DNA of 6,397 nucleotides. Origin: JBFMGS01 sp040752635. Lineage in GTDB: Bacteria > Bacillota > SHA-98 > UBA4971. The DNA lies in contig JBFMGS010000092.1 of the NCBI GenBank assembly GCA_040752635.1, positions 1 to 6,397 of the forward strand. The letters run 5' to 3'. Positions 1 to 4,886 of the stretch are shown here, piece after piece. Under the pieces are notes generated by a model, which did not search any database, was not told where the DNA came from, and worked only from the letters and a program-made list of their open reading frames with translations. The position numbers and the translations under genes are program-made. Every line of letters begins with the position of its first letter. Positions within the stretch are counted from its first letter, which is position 1.

Positions 1-213
1 TGGGTCACGGTGCAGGCGCACCAGAACATCGTGGCGGTGGCCACCCTTGCGGAACTGTCTGCGGTAATTGTGGCAGGAGGTGTGCGCTGCGAGCCGGAGG
101 CAATCGCCAGGGCAAACCAGGAGGGGATCCCCCTGTTAAGGACGGACCTCCCCGCTTTTGAGGTGGTAGGCCGCCTTTACGTTGCGGGCGTCCGAGGGAG
201 GTCTGCCGGGTAG
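1..213 (+). CDS. DRTGG-domain protein, C-terminal part (5' cut by window edge)
   Basis: The reading frame is open from base 1 (Trp-Val-Thr-Val-Gln) to a TAG at 211-213, giving 70 residues, so the true start lies upstream. The visible part has the features of a DRTGG-type regulatory domain: a hydrophobic strand (NIVAVATLAEL), a stretch ending VIVAGG, an alpha-helical EAIARANQEGIPLL segment, and a terminal FEVVGRLYVAGV. Small stand-alone proteins of this family are about 110-120 residues, so more than half is probably present. DRTGG domains are thought to be ligand-binding or regulatory, but no biochemical role is established. In clostridial genomes they often sit beside PHP and ATPase genes near [FeFe] hydrogenases, as here (recalled, not checked). 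The stop codon overlaps the ribosome site of the next gene, which suggests coupled expression. An apparent GTG at 10 is probably internal. Domain assignment is by motif appearance only. Confidence 0.75.
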   Translation, partial: WVTVQAHQNIVAVATLAELSAVIVAGGVRCEPEAIARANQEGIPLLRTDLPAFEVVGRLYVAGVRGRSAG

Positions 214-220
214 GAGGAGG
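212..220 (+). promoter_or_regulatory. Ribosome-binding site of the PHP gene, overlapping the upstream stop
   Basis: AGGAGGAGG lies 10-13 bases before the GTG at 231 and begins inside the TAG stop (211-213) of the DRTGG gene. It supports GTG 231 as the start and suggests translational coupling. Confidence 0.8.
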
Positions 221-230
221 GGAAGCCCGG

Positions 231-977
231 GTGGATGTATACCTTGCAGACCTTCACATCCACACGGCCCTTTCTCCGTGCGCAGAGGCGGAGATGACTC
301 CTCCGGCGATAGTCGCGCAGGCGAAGTCGCGGGGCATCCGGATCCTCGGCATATGCGACCACAACTCTGCGGAGAACGTCAGGGCCGTAGCAGAGGCAGG
401 AGAAGCAGCAGGGGTTGCGGTGATAGGCGGTATTGAGGTGCAGACCCGCGAAGATGTCCACGTGCTTACGTTCTTCAGCGATCTCCACGCGCTACTTGGG
501 TGGCAAGACGAGGTGTACGCCAACCTCCCGGAGTGTGAGAACGACGAGGAACGCTTCGGGGAGGAACTCATATTGGATTCGTCGGGTGCGGTGAAGGGCC
601 GCCTGCGGCGGCTGCTTCTTGCCTCCACATCCATGGGGATCGATGATCTTGGCAGGCGCGTTCGAGCGCTTGGAGGCCTCGTCGTACCGGCGCACGTGGA
701 CAGGCCGTCGTTCAGCCTCATCAGGAACCTTGGGCTCATCCCGCCGGGGCTTGAACCCGATTGCATCGAGGTCTCGTGGAGGACCGGCGCGAAGCGCGCG
801 CGCACCCTGTTTCCTGAAGCCTCGGGTTTGCCCCTCATCGTGTCTTCCGATGCCCACAGGTTGGACGAGATCAGAGGTTACACGGTTTTTCTGATGGAGA
901 GCCCGAGCTTTGACGAGATCAGGCTTGCGCTCAGGTCAGCTGGCGGGCGTATGGTAGTGCCTGTGGATGAGCTTTAG
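231..977 (+). CDS. PHP-domain metal-dependent phosphoesterase
   Basis: This 248-residue protein starts at GTG 231. It carries the PHP metal-binding motifs in order: D7-L-H9-I-H11 near the N-terminus, C-D43-H44, E69 in GGIEV, H77 in VHVLTF, P153-A-H155, and S-S-D207-A-H209. These residues bind a two- or three-metal centre in PHP phosphoesterases such as TrpH/YciV and the polymerase-associated PHP domains. The protein is therefore likely an active cytoplasmic phosphatase, phosphodiesterase or nuclease; the substrate cannot be inferred. No signal peptide, membrane segment or extra domain is visible. Residues about 91-145, between the HVLTF motif and the PAH motif, form an Asp/Glu- and Arg-rich insert that could determine specificity. 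The gene starts 17 bases after the DRTGG gene and is followed by the GHKL ATPase gene, so all three are probably co-transcribed. The family call is firm; the role is unknown. Confidence 0.93.
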   Translation: MDVYLADLHIHTALSPCAEAEMTPPAIVAQAKSRGIRILGICDHNSAENVRAVAEAGEAAGVAVIGGIEVQTREDVHVLTFFSDLHALLGWQDEVYANLPECENDEERFGEELILDSSGAVKGRLRRLLLASTSMGIDDLGRRVRALGGLVVPAHVDRPSFSLIRNLGLIPPGLEPDCIEVSWRTGAKRARTLFPEASGLPLIVSSDAHRLDEIRGYTVFLMESPSFDEIRLALRSAGGRMVVPVDEL

Positions 978-1061
978 GAGCTGCCGCTAAATGGGAGTTC
1001 AGAAGCAACCCCGGGCAAGTACGCGCCCTGAAAAGTGGCGCAAACTTACGGCGACGCCCTT

Positions 1062-1069
1062 GGGAGGGG
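1062..1069 (+). promoter_or_regulatory. Ribosome-binding site that decides the ATPase start
   Basis: GGGAGGGG stands about 5-7 bases before GTG 1074. The in-frame GTG at 1035 has no purine-rich ribosome site before it, so translation most likely begins at 1074. Confidence 0.7.
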
Positions 1070-1073
1070 TTCG

Positions 1074-1619
1074 GTGCGGGAGCTTTCGCTACACATCCTC
1101 GACATAGTGCAGAACTCCATTGAGGCCGGGGCGCATACGGTTGAGATCACCGTACGCGAGGATGAAGATGACGATCTTCTCACGATAGAGGTAGCCGACG
1201 ATGGGGCCGGAATACCTGAGGATATACTAGGGTCAGTGTTGGACCCTTTCTTCACCTCGCGCAAGACGCGCAAAGTCGGGCTGGGTCTTCCTCTTTTCCG
1301 GGAAGCCGCGAGGGCAACCGGGGGCGGCCTCGAGGTTGAGTCTGAGCCCGGGCGTGGCACGAGGGTGCGTGTTACTTTCAAGTTGAGCCACATAGATAGG
1401 GCCCCCCTGGGAGACATGGCCGAAACCATCGCACTGCTCGTGGTGTGTAACCCGGAAGTGAGGTTCAAGTACTCGCACTCAAGAGGAGAAGCGGTGTTTC
1501 GCTTTGATTCGGGTGAGTTTGAACGCGAACTAGGGGAGGTTCCCATAACAAGCCCTGTGGTCGTGCCGTACCTCAGGGATCTCATTCGTAGGGGCCTTGC
1601 GCCCATCCAGAGGGCGTAA
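1074..1619 (+). CDS. Stand-alone GHKL (histidine-kinase-type) ATPase domain protein
   Basis: The protein is 181 residues from GTG 1074. A start at 1035 would add 13 residues, but 1074 has the ribosome site and gives MRELSLHILDIVQNS, which is how I recall relatives beginning. The Bergerat ATP-binding motifs are all present: N-box around N14 (DIVQNSIEAGA), G1 box D42-D-G-A-G-I-P, F-box PFF at 58-60, and G2 box G69-L-G-L followed by GGG and GRGT. There is no dimerisation/phospho-acceptor domain, sensor domain or membrane segment. It therefore resembles an anti-sigma-type kinase or the catalytic half of a histidine kinase. After the fold comes HIDRAPLGDMAETI and a 70-residue C-terminal region that I recall only from this subfamily. 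It follows the PHP gene by 96 bases. Together with DRTGG and PHP it looks like a signalling set, perhaps redox- or hydrogen-linked; partner and substrate are unknown. Confidence 0.88.
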   Translation: MRELSLHILDIVQNSIEAGAHTVEITVREDEDDDLLTIEVADDGAGIPEDILGSVLDPFFTSRKTRKVGLGLPLFREAARATGGGLEVESEPGRGTRVRVTFKLSHIDRAPLGDMAETIALLVVCNPEVRFKYSHSRGEAVFRFDSGEFERELGEVPITSPVVVPYLRDLIRRGLAPIQRA

Positions 1620-1655
1620 CCGTTTTCGGTAGGCGCCATAGGAGCTGGTGCTCGC

Positions 1656-2081
1656 TTGGAAGAACGAGGTAGAGTTGTCGAAACTCTAAACGACCTTGCC
1701 AGAGTGGAAGTCGTCCGGCACGAGGCGTGCCGGCATTGCAGGGCCTGCGATTTCGGGCGGAGCGACAGGGTCGTGGTCGAGGCGGCGAACCCTATCGGGG
1801 CATGCGTCGGGGATGAAGTGGTGCTTGAACTTGAAAGCGCGCGGGTGCTCGGGGCAGCCTTCGTTGCCTACATGGTGCCGCTTGCGCTTATGGTAATCGG
1901 CATTTATCTTGGTGGCGCTCTGGCACGGGCCGCAGGCCGTCCCGGGTCGGCATCCCTGTTCGGGGCGATCCTTGGGCTTGTGTTCCTCGTGATCTCATAC
2001 GGCGGGGTGTACTTATACGACAAGCGCGTGAACCCGCGTCGGTTTCAGGCTGAAATCACCAGGATCTTAGACCCAGCATAG
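1656..2081 (+). CDS. RseC/MucC-like (SoxR-reducing-type) membrane protein
   Basis: This 141-residue protein starts at TTG 1656, with AGGAG at 1640-1644 as ribosome site. The N-terminal cytoplasmic part (about 1-62) is a small beta-rich domain with C25-x2-C28-x2-C31, as in RseC/MucC proteins, where the Cys cluster is thought to bind an Fe-S centre or act in redox. Two membrane segments follow at about 65-89 and 99-121, then a short positively charged tail. The fold order (Cys domain, two helices) and length match the family. In proteobacteria RseC takes part in SoxR reduction with Rnf-type complexes and in sigma-E control; in clostridia the function is not established. Its position between a regulatory cluster and a hydrogenase operon suggests a membrane redox role. 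It begins 36 bases after the ATPase gene and so probably belongs to the same transcript. C50 is an additional cysteine. Confidence 0.87.
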   Translation: MEERGRVVETLNDLARVEVVRHEACRHCRACDFGRSDRVVVEAANPIGACVGDEVVLELESARVLGAAFVAYMVPLALMVIGIYLGGALARAAGRPGSASLFGAILGLVFLVISYGGVYLYDKRVNPRRFQAEITRILDPA

Positions 2082-2132
2082 GTGAAAGGCCCCAGCTCAC
2101 AAGCAAGAAACGAGGGAGGAATCCGCTGGCGC

Positions 2133-2228
2133 ATGTGGAAACACATATTGATCCGGGCGCGGGTGAAGTGGTATCATAGGTGCGGCATGCATCCCGGCCC
2201 GGAGAGTTTTTTGGAAGGGGGATTGTGA
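2133..2228 (+). CDS. Possible 31-residue small ORF in the leader region
   Basis: An ATG at 2133 opens 31 codons ending TGA at 2226-2228, preceded by GGGAGGA at 2114-2120, 12 bases away, which is rather long spacing. The peptide is basic in its first half (MWKHILIRARVKWYHRC) and has no recognised domain. It overlaps the candidate promoter and its stop falls inside the first operator-like repeat, so the ORF and the promoter cannot easily both be right. It may be chance; it is listed because the ribosome-like site is otherwise unexplained. Confidence 0.18.
   Translation: MWKHILIRARVKWYHRCGMHPGPESFLEGGL
2148..2177 (+). promoter_or_regulatory. Candidate sigma-A-type promoter of the hydrogenase operon
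   Basis: TTGATC at 2148-2153 (4 of 6 to TTGACA) and TATCAT at 2172-2177 (5 of 6 to TATAAT) are separated by 18 bases, which predicts transcription starting near 2184 and a leader of about 150 bases before the HndB-like gene. It is the best -35/-10 pair I found in the 250-base gap. It is a pattern match only, and the upstream genes could also read through, since no terminator is evident. Confidence 0.4.
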
Positions 2229-2240
2229 ACGAAGGCGCAA
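2223..2240 (+). promoter_or_regulatory. Rex-operator-like site, repeat copy 1
   Basis: TTGTGAACGAAGGCGCAA matches the Streptomyces Rex operator TTGTGAACGCGTTCACAA (as recalled) at 13 of 18 positions. The left half-site is exact; the right half keeps CxCAA. Rex represses fermentation and hydrogenase genes when NADH/NAD+ is low, which suits an NAD(H)-linked hydrogenase operon. The site would lie about 40-56 bases downstream of the predicted start of transcription, so it would act as a roadblock if functional. The right half is weak. Confidence 0.35.
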
Positions 2241-2270
2241 AGTCAGCAAGTATATGTGAACTTGGCGAAA
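2224..2270 (+). repeat. Two imperfect direct repeats, TGTGAAC-N2/3-GGCG-AAA, 31 bp apart
   Basis: Copy 1 (2224-2241) reads TGTGAAC, three bases, GGCG, one base, AAA. Copy 2 (2255-2270) reads TGTGAAC, two bases, GGCG, AAA. The start-to-start distance of 31 bp is close to three DNA turns, so bound proteins would sit on the same face. Further TTGTG words occur at 2275 and 2283. This arrangement is typical of operator arrays; the binding protein is unproven. Confidence 0.5.
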
Positions 2271-2317
2271 TTCATTGTGGGCTTGTGTCGTTTAGGTGGT
2301 GCGAAAGGGGAACCTTG

Positions 2318-2325
2318 AGGAGGTG
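2318..2325 (+). promoter_or_regulatory. Ribosome-binding site that decides the HndB-like start
   Basis: AGGAGGTG, a near-perfect anti-16S match, ends 6 bases before ATG 2332. It would lie inside the coding region if the upstream in-frame GTG at 2296 were used, so ATG 2332 is the preferred start. Confidence 0.9.
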
Positions 2326-2331
2326 CCTGAG

Positions 2332-2694
2332 ATGAAAACCGTTGAAGAACTGGAGCGGATCAGAAAACAGGCGCAGGCCATGACAAGGCTGAGGGAGGGT
2401 AGAGAGACTACCAAGATCATAGTAGGCATGGGAACCTGCGGAATCGCCGCGGGAGCCCGCGAAACCCTGTCGGCTATCATGGATGAGCTTGCCCGTCGCA
2501 ACATCCAGGACGTAGTCGTAACCCAGACGGGCTGCGTGGGCCTGTGCGAGCAGGAGCCCATCGTTGACGTGATAAAGCCCGGCGGAGCAAAGGTGACCTA
2601 CGGGAAGGTCACAAAGGAGAGGGCCCGCCAGATTGTGGCAAACCACGTCGTGAACGGTCAGATTGTAGGCGAATGGGTGATAGCGAGCGCTTGA
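2332..2694 (+). CDS. hndB: HndB-like thioredoxin-fold [2Fe-2S] ferredoxin subunit of the hydrogenase
   Basis: This 120-residue protein starts at ATG 2332. The first 25 residues form a charged helix (ELERIRKQAQAM). A thioredoxin-like ferredoxin domain follows: strand IIVGMGTCGIAAGAR with C36, helix, strand VVVTQTGCVGLCEQEP with C68-x3-C72, then a VDVI strand and a GKVTKERARQIVANHV helix. Only three of the four usual [2Fe-2S] cysteines are present: the C-x4-C partner of C36 is replaced in the GIAAGA segment. I recall the same pattern in HndB of Desulfovibrio and its clostridial relatives, so it is probably a subfamily feature. HndB is the small subunit of tetrameric NAD(P)-linked [FeFe] hydrogenases with a presumed electron-transfer or structural role. 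It is the first gene of the hydrogenase set, with 32 bases to the NuoE-like gene. The family call is strong; the symbol is by analogy. Confidence 0.88.
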   Translation: MKTVEELERIRKQAQAMTRLREGRETTKIIVGMGTCGIAAGARETLSAIMDELARRNIQDVVVTQTGCVGLCEQEPIVDVIKPGGAKVTYGKVTKERARQIVANHVVNGQIVGEWVIASA

Positions 2695-2708
2695 GTCAAT
2701 CCTTCACG

Positions 2709-2716
2709 AAAGGAGG
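2709..2716 (+). promoter_or_regulatory. Ribosome-binding site that decides the NuoE-like start
   Basis: AAAGGAGG ends about 10 bases before ATG 2727. An in-frame ATG at 2673 lies within the end of the previous gene and would put this site inside the coding region, so 2727 is preferred. Confidence 0.88.
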
Positions 2717-2726
2717 GTCGCAAAGA

Positions 2727-3206
2727 ATGAAGCCAACGTCGAAAGGGGCGGGCATTAGCCCAGCGCACATTGGCGAAATACTGCAAAAGTATTCCTGGAG
2801 CAAGGACGCCCTGGTGGCAGTCCTTCACGACGTTCAAAAGGCCGCAGGGTGCCTCTCTGAAGAGGCGCTTGCGGAGATAGCGTCTGGTCTGGACATCCCG
2901 ATCTCGAAAGTGTACGGGGTCGCCACCTTCTACACTCTCTTCTCGGTGAAACCGAAGGGCGAGTACATCATAAGGGTGTGCGAGAACGCCCCATGCCATG
3001 TGCTGGGCGCAAAGGCCATCGTCGGTGCGCTCGAAAAAGAACTCGGTATCTCCATGGGCAACACCACCCCCGATGGGAAGTTCACCCTGGAGTACACGAG
3101 TTGCCTCGGAGTGTGTGGTGTCGCGCCAGCCATTATGATCAACGACGCGGTATATGGCAACCTCACGCCCGAACGGGTTCCGGTGATTCTCAAGGAGTAC
3201 AAGTGA
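2727..3206 (+). CDS. hndA: NuoE/HndA-like [2Fe-2S] subunit of NAD(H)-linked hydrogenase (HydC-type)
   Basis: This 159-residue protein has the layout of the 24-kDa complex I subunit. An N-terminal helical bundle (about 10-70) contains the conserved VLHDVQKAAGCLSEEAL and VYGVATFYTLF segments. A thioredoxin-like [2Fe-2S] domain follows with all four ligands: C85-x4-C90 (VCENAPCH) and C126-x3-C130 (SCLGVCGVAP). The length is normal. In HydABC/HndABCD enzymes this subunit packs against the NuoF-like subunit and carries an [2Fe-2S] cluster next to the FMN path. The TGA stop at 3204-3206 is 24 bases before the NuoF-like gene, which fits a tight operon and equal subunit amounts. A complex I nuoE is unlikely because the next genes are a NuoF with extra N-terminal ferredoxin domain and HydA, rather than NuoG. 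The hydC symbol of the Thermotoga nomenclature would be equally valid. Confidence 0.95.
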   Translation: MKPTSKGAGISPAHIGEILQKYSWSKDALVAVLHDVQKAAGCLSEEALAEIASGLDIPISKVYGVATFYTLFSVKPKGEYIIRVCENAPCHVLGAKAIVGALEKELGISMGNTTPDGKFTLEYTSCLGVCGVAPAIMINDAVYGNLTPERVPVILKEYK

Positions 3207-3230
3207 TACCCAGAAGGGGGGTTTACGCTC

Positions 3231-4841
3231 GTGGAATTCTACCGTTCACACGTCCTTGTGTGTGGAGGGACCCCGTGTGTGCTGGCAGGCTGCAAGGGAG
3301 TCCGGGATGCGCTCATCGCAGAGGTAAAGCGCCGGGGCCTCGATAAGGAAGTGAAGGTGGTCGAGACCGGCTGCCTGGGCCCGTGCGATCTCGGCCCGGT
3401 TATCGTGGTCTACCCCGAAGGAACGCTCTACGAGAAGGTGAAAGTGGGCGACGTGCCGGCTATAGTCGAAGAGCACCTCCTGAAAGGCAGAGTCGTGGCG
3501 CGGCTAGTGGGGCAAGGTCGCCAGGCTGAGGTTGTGAAGTATGAGGAGCCGACATACCTTGGGGTGCAGGAGAGAATAGTCCTGCGTAACTGCGGGATAA
3601 TCGATCCTGAGTCGATCGAAGAGTACATTGCACGCGACGGTTACAGGGCGCTTGCGAAGTGCCTGACAGAGATGAAGCCCGAAGACGTCCTGGAGGCTGT
3701 GAAGAAGTCCGGGCTTATCGGCAGGGGCGGAGCGGCTTTCCCCACCGGTCTGAAGTGGAGCTTCACCGCGAGGGCGAAGGCTGACCAGAAGTACATACTC
3801 TGCAATGCCGACGAGGGGGAGCCTGGAACTTTCAAGGACCGCCTCATCCTTGAGGGCGATCCTCACAGCATCCTCGAAGGGATGGCTATATCGGGCTATG
3901 CAGTGGGAGCGGACAAAGGTTTCATATACGTGAGGGGCGAGTATGGCCTCTCCATTGAGAGGTTGGGAAAAGCTATAGAGCAGGCGAAAGCGCTGGGCCT
4001 GCTCGGTTCCAACATTTTCGGTTCAGGTTTCTCCTTTGATGTAGAGATACGAAAGGGCGCGGGTGCTTACGTGTGCGGCGAGGAGACGGCGCTCATCGAG
4101 TCCATGGAAGGCGGCCGCGGCGAGCCGAGGACAAAGCCGCCGTACCCGGGCACGGAGGGGCTTTTCCGTAAGCCGACTGTGGTCAACAACGTGGAGACCC
4201 TCGCAAACGTCCCACCTATACTGCTCAACGGACCTGATTGGTTCAGGAAGTTCGGAACAGAGAAGTGCCCCGGCACCAAGGTGTTCACGCTCTGCGGGGA
4301 CATCAATAACAAGGGCCTCATCGAGGTGCCGATGGGTATCACGCTTCGCCGCGTCATATACGACATCGGCGGAGGCATCCCGGGGGGAAGGGACTTCAAG
4401 ATGGCTCAGACCGGCGGCACGTCCGGCGGGTGCTTGCCAAAGGAGTTCCTCGATGTCCCGATGGACTACTTCACCCTCCCGGAGAAGGGGTCTGCGCTGG
4501 GGTCGGGGGCCCTGCTCATCATGGATGACAGCCACTGCATCGTGGACATCGCCGAGTGCTTTATGCGGTTCTTCGAACACGAGTCGTGCGGCAAGTGCAC
4601 CCCGTGCCGCGAGGGCACGGCAAGGCTCCATGAGATAGTGGCGAAGATCGCTCGCGGCGAAGGGCAGCCAGAAGATCTCGAGCTTCTTGGGGAACTCGGG
4701 TCGGCCATGCAGGCGTCCTCCTTGTGCGGCCTCGGCCAGGCAGCGCCCCTTCCCATCATGACCATGCTCAGGTATTTCCGCGATGAGTTCGAAGCCCATA
4801 TCAACGACAAGCTCTGTCCCACCGGGACGTGCGGGCTATAG
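3231..4841 (+). CDS. hydB: NuoF/HndC/HydB-like FMN- and NADH-binding subunit of [FeFe] hydrogenase
   Basis: This 536-residue protein starts at GTG 3231, with AAGGGGGG at 3214-3221. Domains in order: a thioredoxin-like [2Fe-2S] domain (1-90) with C11-x4-C16 and C48-x3-C52; the NuoF core with FMN loop GRGGAAFPTG (164-173), NADH site CNADEGEPGTFKDR (191-204) and GAGAYVCGEETALIES (276-291); an SLBB-like region (about 345-430); and the [4Fe-4S] site C453-G-K-C456-T-P-C459 plus C499 in SSLCGLGQAAP. It would exchange electrons between NAD(H), FMN and the Fe-S chain. The protein ends at CPTGTCGL. HydB homologues of about 600 residues, as I recall them, continue from this CPxGxC point into a two-cluster ferredoxin domain. 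That extension is absent, and the 45-base gap to hydA leaves no room for a frameshifted remnant. It lies 24 bases after the NuoE-like gene. NADP use or bifurcation cannot be told from sequence. Confidence 0.97.
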   Translation: MEFYRSHVLVCGGTPCVLAGCKGVRDALIAEVKRRGLDKEVKVVETGCLGPCDLGPVIVVYPEGTLYEKVKVGDVPAIVEEHLLKGRVVARLVGQGRQAEVVKYEEPTYLGVQERIVLRNCGIIDPESIEEYIARDGYRALAKCLTEMKPEDVLEAVKKSGLIGRGGAAFPTGLKWSFTARAKADQKYILCNADEGEPGTFKDRLILEGDPHSILEGMAISGYAVGADKGFIYVRGEYGLSIERLGKAIEQAKALGLLGSNIFGSGFSFDVEIRKGAGAYVCGEETALIESMEGGRGEPRTKPPYPGTEGLFRKPTVVNNVETLANVPPILLNGPDWFRKFGTEKCPGTKVFTLCGDINNKGLIEVPMGITLRRVIYDIGGGIPGGRDFKMAQTGGTSGGCLPKEFLDVPMDYFTLPEKGSALGSGALLIMDDSHCIVDIAECFMRFFEHESCGKCTPCREGTARLHEIVAKIARGEGQPEDLELLGELGSAMQASSLCGLGQAAPLPIMTMLRYFRDEFEAHINDKLCPTGTCGL

Positions 4842-4842
4842 G

Positions 4843-4863
4843 CCCACCCGGCTTCGCAGTGGG
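4843..4863 (+). other. Weak hairpin between the NuoF-like gene and hydA
   Basis: CCCAC (4843-4847) pairs with GTGGG (4859-4863) across an 11-base loop that can form a small inner GC-TTC-GC stem. No T-run follows, so it is not an intrinsic terminator. It sits just upstream of the hydA ribosome site (4871) and could affect mRNA stability or translation, but a 5-bp stem may be chance. Confidence 0.25.
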
Positions 4864-4870
4864 AGCACGG

Positions 4871-4878
4871 AAGGAGTG
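4871..4878 (+). promoter_or_regulatory. Ribosome-binding site of hydA
   Basis: AAGGAGTG ends 8 bases before ATG 4887 and 14 bases before the alternative in-frame ATG at 4893, which favours the first ATG and the MAMVTIDG start. Confidence 0.8.
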
Positions 4879-4886
4879 ATACGCAA

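Noticed and set aside
254..838. Long reverse-strand open frame (194 codons) opposite the PHP gene, and similar ones at 1046-1639 and 4023-4799
   Set aside because: They are antisense to genes with clear catalytic motifs, resemble no family, and such frames are common opposite GC-rich genes.
1035..1073. Upstream GTG start for the GHKL ATPase
   Set aside because: It has no ribosome site and adds 13 residues not expected in the family; GTG 1074 has GGGAGGGG at the right distance.
2193..2212. Intrinsic terminator (CCGGCCCGG followed by T6)
   Set aside because: The palindrome leaves only about one base for a loop and cannot form a real stem; wider pairings give only 3 bp.
2296..2331. Upstream GTG start for the HndB-like gene
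   Set aside because: It would bury a near-perfect AGGAGGTG site inside the gene; ATG 2332 fits the site and the family N-terminus.
2673..2726. Upstream ATG start for the NuoE-like gene
   Set aside because: It overlaps the end of the preceding gene and buries AAAGGAGG at 2709; ATG 2727 is the better start.
2727..4841. NADH:quinone oxidoreductase (complex I) nuoEF
   Set aside because: NuoF has the extra N-terminal [2Fe-2S] domain, HndB precedes it and HydA with an H-cluster domain follows; no NuoG or membrane subunits are present.
4842..4886. Frameshifted remnant of the missing HydB C-terminal ferredoxin domain
   Set aside because: The gap is only 45 bases, has no Cys-rich frame, and contains the hydA ribosome site.
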